In this document: piece by piece, positions 26,246 to 38,280 of the stretch | Numbering within the stretch: position 1 is the first letter of the stretch | How the letters are laid out: each line of letters begins with the position of its first letter | From: Malurus cyaneus samueli | Taxonomy: Eukaryota > Chordata > Aves > Passeriformes > Maluridae | DNA: 64,000 nucleotides | Direction: 5' to 3' | NCBI GenBank assembly: GCA_009741485.1 | Contig: CM019236.1 | Location: 62,049,100-62,113,099, forward strand | Notes under the pieces: generated by a model | Databases searched by the model: none | Told to the model about the DNA's origin: nothing | Seen by the model: only the letters and a program-made list of their open reading frames with translations | Program-made: the position numbers and the translations under genes

Positions 26246-29200
26246 CCAATGGTGAATCAAAAAAAAAAGGAACAAAATATATCATATCTTTGTATGATAC
26301 CATTTCCATTAAAAATAATCACCATTTTCAGGCACAGCCTTACAATTCACCAAGCTGCTGTGGATGGTAAATTTGAGCAAAGTGAATATTAGCAGACAGT
26401 ATTTTCTCTGCTAAGAATAAACATATGTTTATAGATATATAGATACTTATCCTTTGTATCAATTTAGCTTCTGTGCTAGTACTGAACACCCTTGGCTGTT
26501 GGCTTCTGTCAGTTACTGATTTTATTTTGAACCATCAATTATTAGATGTAAGGTAATCTGCTACGTAGGAGAAATTGAGTGTGGGTTCCTACATGATGCT
26601 TAATGGGCTCGAAGATAAGCTGTTTTTTACTCCAATATAATATATACTTGTGTTGTGTCATCAAAGCTTTTTTAATGTGTGCCTTTTCTGTCTGAAATAG
26701 GAAGTCACAAAATGTGATGAGAAATTTAGAAAAATATAAAGAATAATTTAAAAAATCTTCAATGGATTACATAAAGCTTCCAGAGAAATTTTGCATTGTG
26801 GTACTAAATAATAAACTATGTTGTCAAAAATACATAGCTTAGTTACAAATTACTGCGAAGTGTATTTTTAGGGGCCTTGTCTGCAAAAAATGGTCTGATA
26901 AGCTTTTATAGATAGTGAGAAACATTTCTGAGAATAGTTCTCCTAAAGGAACAAAGGGAATCTAAGATTGAAGAAAAGAGCAGCATTTAAGAAGCTTTCT
27001 CTTAAGAAAAGCTTGAAAGAGGCTGGGTGTTTATAAAAGTTTCTGGGAAACAAAGGTGTACTTAGAAGTCGATTAGAACCTTGTTACGGGTGAAGGATTG
27101 AAAGTATGGCTCAAATATAGTTTAAAGTAATTCTGAAAATAAGAAGTGTCAGGAAGATCAAAGTTAGTAGTTGTCCTGAGGGCCTAAGTCCAAATTACTG
27201 ACACATACTTAAAACAGGTAAAGTGGTTAGGAGGCTTTTGTTGTTGCTGTTAATTCCTTTGGAAGGGTTTTTTAAAATCTCTTATTATATGAATCTTCTT
27301 GCTTAAAACCTCTTGCCTCCTCTCATATGGTCTGTACTCCTTCTGTAATTTCCCCATGTCACATTTGACCCTTTTTGTGATACTTTCCATGAAATCATAG
27401 GACTTGAAGCGAATGAGTTGGTGAGTAAAGGGATCAGTTTGGTGTAGGGTCCAGACATGTGTTGCAGGATTTTCTTTGTGACCTCCTGTAACGAACCTTT
27501 TCTGTCATTGATTAAATTTAATTTTGATTTCATTCTAACTCCTCATTTTGGCATCTTAGTGTAGCATTACTTTGTTTTTCTGGTATGCTGCTGTGGGTAA
27601 TTAGCTTTGAAATTGCTTGCTTCTTATTTTAGTTTGCCACTATTGAAAATATGACTGTGGAAATGAATAGTTAATGTCCCACTGTTAGCCACTATATGAG
27701 CTGCAAATGTTGATTTTTGTTAATGAGCAATCAGGAACATTATATTCGTATGGGAAGGGAATTGTCTGATTTCAAGAATTTCAAGAGTAACAGAAAACTG
27801 CTTAAAAGAATGAAAAATTTGCTTTCATAACTTTCTGGGTCTTCGGTGCACACTCAAGATTGTTCCTGGTAGGGTAACTGTTTTCCATATAATATTTTCA
27901 CATTTGGTTGGAAGATGCAGTGTACAGACATGATTTTCAAAAAATAGTAAACTAAAATAGGTATGGTCAGTTATATTTTAGTATCATTACTGGTTTAATA
28001 TGGTAAAAAATCATAAAGTAGATAATGCCATTTCTTTTGCGACTTTATTATTGTTTCATTAAAACATAGTGGACAAATAATTTAAAAAATCAACTGGTAA
28101 CAGAAATTGGATACATAGGTATAATCTGTTTTTTTAATTACATGAAGAAATACTGGAGTCAAACCAACTGAAAAGAAAGTCTACCTGAGTGTCATTTGAA
28201 GTTGTTTGATTGGATGCTTTATTGCACCTGCAGTTCTAGACATGCTAACTTTATATGAGATTAGAGACTAATTTTGAAACTGCAGTAATCACTTCAAGTT
28301 TGCCATGTTAATTAAGAACTAGGTACAGTACTGTTTGATGTGAAGGAGAATATGGCAGAATACTGAACACTATGGCTTTTTATGCCCGGAGAGCTTTTCT
28401 AATTCTGTCCATTTGATAGGTCATCGTTAGCTTTTCTTGTGTGATTGATGTGGCAGAAGAAGAGAATGTTTTTTTTTTTGTTTCCTGAAGAATGAAAGAT
28501 GCTGACAGTTATATGTAGTTTCTGTTGCTGCCGATGAAAATAAAATACTAAGATAACTAGACCTTATTAAGCCATTTAAAATTAATTAAGAGATTGCCAT
28601 TTAAAACTTCATAATTTAACGGGCTTTGCAAAATCTAGTACCAATTAGAGAGTTGTTCATTATAGAAGAGACTGGACATTATTGCAAATAGAGCTGACAT
28701 GTAGTGTAGTCAGAGATAGCTTTGGCATTTTAAGACATGCTGACCAGGTTAAATAATCACAAAGCAAATTTAGACCAGAATACCTATTGAAACTTTCCAG
28801 ATTACTGATTGAACTCCACTTTTGTATCACAACATCTCAAGTTGTTCCTTTCAAAGTTACCATCAAGTCAGCAAGGACAACTGTGCTACACTGTTTAGGG
28901 TTTCACAGCTGTCAAGAAAATTTGCCTGGATTTGAGCAGGATTTCCTTCTGGAAATCAGAGTAACAAGGAAGTAGCAAAAGTGGTTAAATACTGTTTCAT
29001 AACCCAGTTGGCAGCACCAGCTGAATGTAACAAGTAGAAGGTCATATCCTGTAAAGGCTCTCATTTCTCACTTTCCAGTAGTTAACAAATTGTGACCAGA
29101 TTTGTCATGCAATGTAGTCAAATGTAGAATTTTAAGAGGAGATTTTTGTAGATTTTTGAACGTTTCTGTGTAAAACTTGGTAGCAAATCGTCTTCTTTGG

Positions 29201-31329
29201 ATCATTTTGAGACGTGTTTCATTGTTTTATTATGGGAAGAGAATGTTCAGAGAGAAGTGGATAAATAGATAAATGGAAAGAAAGTGTTTATACTTTTGAT
29301 ATCTCATTCTGTTGGCCATTGATTACACAATCGTGCTGCTTCTGGTCTCACTTGAATGCAGTTATTTAAAGTTAGTGGATCATTGCTGCTATCACAGGGT
29401 CATTAAGAAACTCTCTTAATGAAGCCGTATTTATGTGATGTTTAAACTTCTGCTGACATGCTATTACACATAGGAAGAAAATGTGACTTTTTTATTTTGG
29501 TAGTCACAACTTGACTAGGTCTTTCATGTTTATCTTTCAGTTAACCCACTTTGGGCTGAATTTTGACTGGGATGTAAACAGCATTGATTTCAGTGCTGTT
29601 ACACGGTTTATCCATCCATGCTAATCAGGTCTCAGTTCAGCTACAATCCTTTCTTCTAGGAATATTTTCTAACAATACCACTCTCATCAGGGCAATCACA
29701 TCAACAACCAAAATGTTTCCAATAGCAGGAGCAGTAGCCCTGAGGGCCTGGTTTAATGACTGTGAGTGAAAGCCATTCCACTTTGTCAGTAGTTTTCGTA
29801 TCTGTCTGTGCTGCTGAGCTACTCGGGAGAAAGCCCCATGCAGATTTTTTTCTTTACTTCTTTAGATTAGATTCCCTCTTGCAGCCTTGGTTTCTTTGAT
29901 TATTACAGTATTACAGTACCATTCTTGGCATACCAGCAAACATTTTTCTTCTGTAGGCACAAACCTCCCTCTCCTGTGTATGTCTAAAGTGTTCTCCTTG
30001 CTGACTGGTCTCGTCACCTGCTTTTTCTGCTATACTGTTCGACTTGCCCTTCCAGTCCCCAGCTTAATTTTCATGAATAACTTTTCTTTGTCTCTTTTCC
30101 TCTCCTTTTCCTCTTTGTGCTCTTTCAGATTCTTTCCCTTTCCAACCAGTATTGCCCTAGAGCTTGTTGTTGTTTGTAAAAACTAGTACTGAATCTGAGG
30201 GGAAGTGAGCTAACAGAAATTGTTCTTGCCTGCTCAGGCAGCAGCCAAACAAGTGGCATGCAAGCCAAAGGATTTGGCCTGGGTGAGGAGTGGAATGCTC
30301 CGGGCAGAAAGCAGGGGTAGGGCTGGCACTCTCCTGTCCCAAGAGCAGAGTTTCTGTTTCAGTAGTGGCTGCCGTGCTTCTGGAAGCTTTTGCACTTCTA
30401 CCTTCAAGGCACCAAGGCATCAGCTGGTTCAGTTTGGGCTGAACTAGTTGAACACACTGTGAGGGGCTGGGAACAAACTTACAGGAGACAGATCTGAAAC
30501 CTCCATGTTGAAATAGAATTCATTTAACAAGGAAAATGAGCTTGTAGGAGTTGCAAAATTTGAATTTAAAAATGTGATGTTAATTTTTTAAGCTATAAGT
30601 AAGACCTAAACCTGTAGGAGATCAGATCAGAAGCCAAACTACTGCATGGTCTGTGTTTCAGACAGTAGCTAAAAATATATGCTTTGTTCTAAGGCAATGA
30701 GGTCCTGCTGTGACCTGCCAAACTTCAGCAAAGAAATTTCTGAGCTAGAGGTCAGAAATTTGCAGATAGGCCATTCTACTTATGGTTTTTGAAGGATTTT
30801 TCTTCACTTAAGGAAAATGTTAGCTCTTGGAATTCATGTAAACTGCAAATATCAACTGTGTGGTGGGGCAGTAGTCCCAAAGACTGGTATTGTATGAAGG
30901 TACTTTTTTGTTTGTACTGAACCTGACATTTAATTGTTTTCAGTGTCACAACTTTATTTTTGTATTATGAAAGAATAAAGCGCCATTCCTTGGTTTTCTT
31001 TTCCTTAACAGTCAGGATTTCCTTCACAGTCAACTCTTCATTGTAGTCTAATTACTTTTCTTGAGGTAGCCTTGGCTTGTCCTTGCCATTCATCTTTGTT
31101 TTATTTTGTGCTCACTAATGTCTTTGCATACCTGGTTTAGCTGTCACTTAATAGCTTCACTCTCAGAATAGCACACTGGGTTTTGTGTTTGTTCAGTCAT
31201 TTTCCCCCAACCATTTTAAAAACATATTTTGATACCATTTTCTCCTAGTTTTTTTTTACATTTTAAGGGTATTTTTTCTTGCCTTAGCGCATGATTTATT
31301 CACATTTATTTTTCATTCTTGAACTCCCA
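26246..31329. other. AT-rich non-coding DNA, no gene recognised
   Basis: No interspersed repeat or gene is recognised. The segment at about 30220-30440 is GC-richer with open frames on both strands (up to 87 codons), but neither resembles a known protein. The composition alone explains the open frames. Confidence 0.62.
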
Positions 31330-31485
31330 GCTGGGAGGGAGGTGTAGCACCTTATATTGTGCTGTCTTTTAAATCTTTAGTCAAAACAGTGAAGATAATA
31401 CAGTAATGTTTTGGTTTTTGATGAGCAGTGCTTGCACAGGCTCATGGGTTTTTCTGTTTCTTACTCTATCCTTCCCTGCTGAATT
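31330..31485 (+). mobile_element. Degraded endogenous-retrovirus LTR fragment, plus strand
   Basis: The run from 'GTGTAGCACC' near 31342 through 'AAAACAGTGAAGATAATACAG' type sequence (31384), 'GATGAGCAGTGCTTGCACAGG' type sequence (31421) and 'TTTTTCTGTTTCTTACTC' (31450) is collinear with a family of ERV LTRs common in neoavian birds. The family has 'AACAGTGTTGATAACACAGGG' and 'GCTGAGCAGTGCTTACACAG' type blocks in the same order. No internal coding region is nearby, so it is a solo or truncated LTR. The assignment is from memory of the family. Confidence 0.5.
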
Positions 31486-31504
31486 GTTTAGGGTGGATAC
31501 AGAT

Positions 31505-31622
31505 ACGAATTGTTTAATAAGTGGAGAAGTGGAAGAAGAGAGAAGGAAAAACAAAATTAAAAAAGCTCTGTGAAGTCATTTGCTCACCACCCCCTAGAGG
31601 CAGACTAATGCCCAGCCACTAT
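31505..31622 (-). mobile_element. Second LTR fragment, inverted relative to its neighbour
   Basis: The plus-strand order is 'TTGTTTAATAAGTGG', an A/G-rich run, 'TCATTTGCTCACCACC' (31577) and 'CAGACTAATGCCCAGCCACT' (31601-31620). This matches the complement of the same broad class of avian ERV LTRs, where an 'AATTGCTCACCACC' block precedes 'CTGATGCCCAGCCA'. It lies about 20 bp from the plus-strand fragment and faces the other way. It is short and degraded, so the call is tentative. Confidence 0.42.
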
Positions 31623-34600
31623 AAAGACTTAAAAAAGGTGATACATATTAGATGCCTTATTAACCTGAGGAGTCGCTGTTTTTACCATCAGTAATGATTT
31701 TACCAGACACTACTGGGAATAGTGGAAATGAGAATTGCATAGCAATAAAAGAAAAGAACAATAGGGTTTGATTTTGTCAAAGAGCTTTAGAAAAACCATT
31801 TGTTTACCAAACTCAAGATGTAAGGTTGTTCACATGATGGATAGTAGTAGGAGGGAGCATGATTCTGTATATGTTTGTTTGCTAAAATATTCTGAAGTAA
31901 GGTTAATATGACCGCTTATTGAAGTAAATGTGTTCAAGAGCTAGTGTGTGTCTTAAGTGTTTAATGGATGTGCAGACAAATGTATTTTACATGCATGGAA
32001 AAACTGAAATAATTCTGTGAAAAGCTTTGACACAACATAAGAGGAAAATCATTGGGAGATTTCTCTGTAACAGTAATTGTACTCATGGAACAGTGTAAAA
32101 GGGAATAGTTTTGTGACACCTATGAGAAATTAGCTCTAAAGTGGGGCTATTTGTAATGGGAAAATATTTTCGCAGTTAGAGTTTTGGGTGACAAATTAGT
32201 GGCTTCAATTTAGGCTTAAATTTAGACTAAAATCCATTTCTTTTGTGGAACTTGTATAGCAGGAATATAAGTGATCTGGAAAAGATACAGAGGCTCTCAG
32301 GATCATACTTTTCAGTAAATATAGTAGATAAGAGTAATATTTTGATACTGAAAAATGCAAGTGCAAATCACTTAATTATTTTATTATCTCACACCTGAGC
32401 AGACCATGCGATTGCTGCTCTGTGTATTCACACAGTGGATATATATCTGCACACAGAATATGTGAGCCTTTTGGGGGAAAGTCAAAAGCATTTTTAAAAT
32501 ATATTATTTTGAATTCAAAATCACGCTCTCAGACGGAGAGGCTGAGAGTGTCCAGCTGCTACTGCTGCCTTTGTGAGGTTGCTGTTGACTGTAAGAGGTC
32601 TGGCTCGGCTGAACGTCCATTGAACTTCTCAGCCACATGGTTTGCATTGTTAAACAGTGATGCAGCCGGGAGCCAGGAGTGATTCATGCCGATGGCTGTG
32701 AGCTGCAGTGGCTCAGGAAGAGGTTTGTACTCTGGAGGTAATAGGAGAAGCTGGCTTGGGGGGAGAAATGCCTGAGCTGCACCGCCTCACTCTTTCTGGG
32801 AATGTGAGTCAGGGCCATTGCCTGGCCATGCCTCCTGCCCTCCTTTCACAGCTCAGAACTGGTGCAGCAGCAGGTTTTATTCCGTATTTCAGTACAGATT
32901 CCTGAAGAACGGGAGACAAGGCTTAGCTGAGCTAAACTCCTGTAATCATCTGCTGTGATCCACATTACCTGATTCATCCTGTGATAAATAAAAACTTGAG
33001 TGAGAGAATTGTCATATGCCATATTTTCTGAAGACCAAATACTTCCTTTTTGTGGTTAAGGTGGAAATACTTGGATAACTTTTTACAGCTAAATCTGTGA
33101 CCTGTAATCAGAACATTTTGATGAAAACTTCTCCCTCAAGCCTTATTGCCTGCTGGCCCATATTTGCTTAAGGATTACATGCTTTTGTGTGCTGTCTCTC
33201 TGTATTTTTATATAAAAATTAAAATTATGAAAACAGTATTGTTACTGAAAAAAAATGCTGCCAGTGTTTTCCCCAAAGGAATAACATGCTTGGAGAAAAT
33301 GAAATGCAACAGTTGTCTTTAGTTATCTTTATTTATAAGCTTGTCAGTATTACACACTTAGGAGTTGAGCACGTTTCTGGTAAATGCTGAAAACATTCTT
33401 GAAAAAGTTATGGTGGACTGAATTTGTTGTTTAATAGAGATTAGGCTGAAGCATCTCGAGAATATTAAGACCTGAAGTGTCCCTCAATATGATTGTTGTC
33501 AGGTGGGAAGCTGCCAAAAAAACCCATACCTATTCATCAATAATATAAGAAAAGCCCTACCATTTTGGTAAGGGTTTTGTCTTCGCAGATTTGTATCAGT
33601 ATTAAACATCTACACCATATGTGTAACTCAAAAAAAGACCCATGATGTGAAAGGCAGTTGGTGGTTTCATTCTGTGTCTTGCAGAAATACTGCTTTCAGA
33701 ACTTGACTGGTGATTTCATTTGTGATAAATGAAGCGAAATTGAACATAGTAGATAACTTACAAGTCATATTGTAACAGGGGTAAAAAAAGAGAGAAAACC
33801 AGTTTGGCTGTTGTTACCTGAGGAGGCAGAAGAAGGTGCTGTGTCGAAAGGTGCACTGAGGGTTTTCTAATGTTGAATGTACTACAGAAGTTTTGCCTGC
33901 ACATTCCAAGAAATTTGTAGTGCTGCAGATTCTTTCAAACAGTTTTTACTCTGTGTAATTGCAGGGGAGATAAGCACACTATACTAAAGCTTTCTGTGTA
34001 ATGCTTGATCTGCTGATTATTACTGCAAGGGAAGAGGGAGAGGTAACTTGAAGACAGGTTTCTGAGGTAGACCACTTTGGCTGTTTTCTTTTGCTGTGAC
34101 TCATAGTAAATGCTGAAGGAGTGAATCCTGAGCAGAGAACATGTATCATGAGCATGTTGCAGTTAGAAGTTAGTGTTTTTCTGGAGTTTCCTCATTTGAA
34201 TGACCATGAAGAACATATCTAAAATAAATAATAATTAATTTAAAAAAAAAAACCAACAAAAAACTTCAAAAAAATAACCTAGATTTGTAAAATATAACAG
34301 TTAATTCACTGGAAAACCCTGTGTTCCAAAGAAAACAAGATTTAAAAACAATTTAAAATGTATTTTTCTATATAGGGGCTCACGCTGTCAAACAAATCAG
34401 TTGACACAATCACGTAAAAGTTCCAGTATGTACAAACCCAAATTTAAAGAAGAATATGAAAACTCAATTTTATCTTGTCAATCTAATTGATTTTATCTCT
34501 GAAACAAAAAAGAAGTCTTTCTACTTCCAAAATATGCCTGCAACATAAAACGTATTATAATGTTTGTATTGAAAAGGTAGGTGTCTATGAGTTAATCTTA

Positions 34601-34639
34601 GTAATTTACCTGACAATGCCAAAGCCAGTTAGAAGTTGA
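31623..34639. other. Non-coding DNA, no gene recognised
   Basis: About 32520-32930 is GC-richer than its surroundings, with a TGAGTCA (AP-1-type) word near 32804, but shows no recognisable protein or repeat. A minus-strand splice-like pair lies at 33762-33817 (see the findings). An A-rich stretch lies at about 34230-34275. Confidence 0.6.
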
Positions 34640-35149
34640 ATAAATGTTTTGCATGAGTTGTTTCATTCCGGTGCTACCACTTCGGGATACCTTGCTCTCA
34701 CCAGGCTTGTGGAAGCCCAGGGATGTCATGCCAGGGAATTACCCTGGGTCATACCTAGGGGCACATTCTGAAGACAGGGTGCAAATCCCTGAGCTAAATG
34801 AGGGGACTGGGCACTCTGTGCTGCCCGGAGAGCTGCTGCATTGGTGTTTATGTGAGTTGGTGCTGATGCTTGTGTGTTGCATCCAATGGGTGCTCTCCAT
34901 GAGGATCGGGGCAGACGATGATTCTGCTGTTAACCCAGCAGCTTTGTACAAGCGAGGGACTGCCCTGTCAGCACAGAATGGTGGTGAACCACTAATCTCT
35001 GGATCCATAAGAGGACATTCCCGACATCTTCTGGGAAGTGTGTTTGGGAGGTGCAGGACCTGCCTGATGCAGCCTGCTTCAAATTAGCATTGTAGGTGAA
35101 TGTTTCAAAATGGATCTGGCAAAACCAGTGTTGGTGAGTTGCCGTATCA
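34640..35149. other. GC-richer segment of unknown origin
   Basis: The base composition rises and there are 147- and 89-codon open frames on opposite strands, the larger on the plus strand at 34644-35087. Neither translation resembles a protein I know. Because the segment runs directly into a CR1-like tail at about 35150, it may be the body of a decayed retroelement, but no internal motif confirms this. Confidence 0.35.
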
Positions 35150-35264
35150 AACTTGTCACAGAGGCAGGTAATTGCTAGGTGGGGTGATACAGCCTGTGTG
35201 TTATGCAGGACGTCAGATTAGATCATCACTGTTTCTTCTGGTTTTGAATTCTGTGACTATCTGC
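35150..35264 (+). mobile_element. Ancient CR1-like 3' tail
   Basis: The run 'GGGGTGATACAGCCTGTGTG', 'TTATGCAGGACGTCAGATTAG' type sequence, then 'TTTCTTCTGGTTTTGAATTCTGTGAC' type sequence follows the order of an old amniote CR1 3' UTR. That UTR has a 'CAGGAGGTCAGACTAGATGATC' type block followed by 'CCCTTCTGGCCTT' and a TCTATGA end. High divergence implies an insertion predating modern birds. Confidence 0.5.
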
Positions 35265-36696
35265 AACCAGTTGTTCCATGCAATCACTGTCCATACTTGT
35301 TTATCATCGACACACCCAAATCGTGTTGCACCCATATGTGGCTGACACTGTAATAGAGCTGTCTTTTCCAGGGCATGAAGAGCTTTCCCATAGGTTAGTG
35401 TGGTAAGGAAAATGGGACTTTAAAAATTGTATACTTGCATGACATGGAATTGAACTGGTCGGGGGGAAGGGGAATAGAAAATACGGAACTTTGTATTAGA
35501 AATTCAAGTATTCTTGATTAACATTAAGCTAAATCAGTGGAACCTGTTTTAAACTGAGGTAGCACTCCAGTCAGGTTTGGATATAGGAGTAATAAAAACA
35601 CAGTGCAAAGCTGTGTGTTATGCAGAATTATATCATTCATATGTATTGTGTATGTTGTATGTTACATGTTTACAACTTGCAACATGTTGTTACAATTATA
35701 TATTATTGTGTTCTTAATACAGAATTAAGGACAAAGTAGATGGTTCAGGTTGAAGTAAACTGCAGCTGCTTGAAAGCCTTTTTTGCGATGCTGGTTATGT
35801 TCGCCTGCTTTCATCAGGGAGTACAGGATTGGCTAAAAGATTGGTTCAATCAGATGTATTTGGTGTTCTTAAAAATAATACTTTTTGCAGTTTAGGAATG
35901 TGTAGGGAGCTCTGTATTTGTTTTGGTGAATCTTTATTTTTACAAGGCCGGTTGCAGGCCTGAATTTACCTGTGTATGGAACTTTGGGCCAAATCTGGAG
36001 GCCTGAGTAGCAGCAGTTTAACCCTGTTTGCATGAGAATTACTTGGGGAGAGATAAAAGGCTGAGTTTTAGGACAGTTTGTGTATATGAAATATGTAAAA
36101 ACTGTTACATAATTACAGATATATAAAAATACATAAATATCAGGTAAGTTTTAGTTCTGCTGATTGAAATCTGTTGGTCATACTGAACGGGTTAAATTAC
36201 TACCATGTTGTCTGCCATGTTCGTGAGAGAGAAAGCTCCCAAAAATAACTAATTTTCCAGGCACATTACTTTTCAAGAAGGAAGGGAAGACATTATTTTC
36301 AAAGAAGAACATGACCAAGATGGGTGCATTTTAGACCACTGTTAGCATTTTAATAAGATTTCAGTCAGCATCACTCAGCAGCACTCACTGCCTATTTCAA
36401 TTTATCTGTATCTTTGAATGCCTAATTTTATTTGGAAAAATTAAAATGGTAGAGTGATTGTCATGCAATACTAATTAGTAACTGGTAGATTCCCTCAATT
36501 TTTGCAGGGTCTTGGGTAGAACGATGAGTCTGTTGAGTGTTTTCCATAGTCAAACAAATATGAGATGGTGTCTAAATTTTCCTCAAGAAAACTTATTGAA
36601 AAATTACGGCAAAGGATTATATTTAATAGCAATAATTAATAAACTATGAAGTACCTTCTATATATTCCAAACATTTTTAAAATGTCTTTCTGACAG

Positions 36697-36784
36697 ATGG
36701 TCTGCTAGCTCTTCTCTGGAATCAGCTCTGCCCATTAAAAGAGAGAACACAAATAGGTCAGATGATGCTGCTAACAGATCGAAT
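36697..36784 (+). other. Candidate 88-bp internal exon, unknown gene
   Basis: The upstream acceptor TGTCTTTCTGACAG has a short pyrimidine tract. The downstream donor AAT|GTAAGTTA is close to consensus. One frame is open across the whole segment: one base, then 29 codons with no stop, ending exactly at a codon boundary. The other two frames contain stops or do not fit. The peptide is hydrophilic (it includes LPIKRENTNRSDDAANR) and low in the hydrophobic residues typical of AT-rich chance frames. I do not recognise the protein. An open 29-codon frame between splice-like words is not rare by chance, so this is a hypothesis. Confidence 0.25.
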
Positions 36785-38235
36785 GTAAGTTAGGAGCACT
36801 GGGTGTAACATAGGTTTTTGGTATAACAGCATATCTTTCTGATTATTGTCTGAGGAATATGTCACAATCTATACAAAGAAAATTTGTGTATTGAGCTGTT
36901 GCTTTTAATTTGTTTTTCTGTTACTCCCTTTGCTGGTTTTGTTTATATGATTTAGCTGGATGTTTTGGGTGGTTTGGCTGGATATTAATGAACTTCTCTG
37001 AAACAAAAATACAGTTTTTAAAAGTAATTATTAAAAATACGTTTGAAATCCAGAATGTGTGAAACCCACATATTCCTATGTTCATTAGCTTTGGCTCTTT
37101 CACTGGACTATCAATGTAAAGTTTTAACCATTTCCCTTCAGAAGTTTCTTCTGACAGTAGGAAAATTGGTTGTTCCTGGTGTATGAACCACAAGCTTCAG
37201 TTTTGATTCTTTCAAAACATCTCTGTTGAAGTGCTTTCCATACTGGCCAGAACCTTTGTTTCTTTGAGGATACAATTAAACAAGGATATCAGGGAGTATT
37301 TTTCACTTCAGATATTAGGAAGCAGTTTAAATACCTTTATTCAGCTGTTTTGTTTATTATTTATTTATAGCACAAAAAAAAAGATTAAAAAAAATCAGAA
37401 GGAAGCTTTTGAGCACGCAGGTGTTTGAAGCTAGTAAATCCTAAGAAGTTGCTCATGATCTAAACCACCATTTTAAATACCACAGTTTGATGATGGAACC
37501 AGAAGAGCTCTTCAGGGTTACAGTTCTGAAGAAGGGAATTGGAAATATACTTGGCATGCTTCACAAATGCGCTGCTCAGTTTTGGTACGGTACTTGGGGC
37601 AGGGGCAGGGTCTGGGCAAGTTTTAGGACAGAGCAACTACAGAGAAATTATGAAGGATAGACTAGAATGGCTACCAGTGTCATTCGCCTGGTGGTAAGAT
37701 TATGAACTCTAAAACCAGTCTGTCCAAGGAGGCTCAGCATTACTCAACACAGCCAGCAGCTCTTACTTATGGAAGTATTATCAAATAATTGAGTTTTGTT
37801 TAAATATGTTGCTTATCTTGAAGTCATGGCTAAAATTCTTTTTTACAGTGTTCAGTCAAATTTCCAGATTACTTCTTGTAACATGAAGATATATCTATAC
37901 AGTGCTCCAGCATCTAACTCCATATTTGCACTTGTATGTATTTAGGGAATTCAGTTTTCAGTAAAATAGGTCAGGACTGAAATTTGTCTTTCATATTCAA
38001 ACAAAATGTGGTGAAATTTATCATCCAGCCACACAGTGACAATTAATGCAGATTTTTTTGCTATGATTTGCACACAAGAAGGGCATTCTCATGCAAATTC
38101 TTGACTCCTTTGGAGTGGTTTCCTTCCTTAGGAAGGAGCTTTGTAATGGTATTGTACTAAACCATGGGGAAAGAGACAAAAATAGTAGTTGCCTTACTAG
38201 AAGGCTTGTGGAGCGGTCAATAATAATGTTTTCAA

Positions 38236-38280
38236 ATATAAAGGATCATACACAAGGCTCATACACATATAAAGGATCAT
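38236..38280. repeat. 14-bp direct repeat, two copies
   Basis: ATATAAAGGATCAT occurs at 38236-38249 and 38267-38280, with a 31-bp period. GCTCATACACA and similar words between the copies suggest one local duplication. Confidence 0.8.

Noticed and set aside
31588..31606. CTCF-like word CCCCCTAGAGGCAG
   Set aside because: It is one base short in the core compared with the CTCF consensus, and it lies within a probable LTR fragment.
36111..36135. 25-bp segment between TTACAG and CAG|GTAAGT
   Set aside because: Too short, A/T-only and without a pyrimidine tract; a chance donor.
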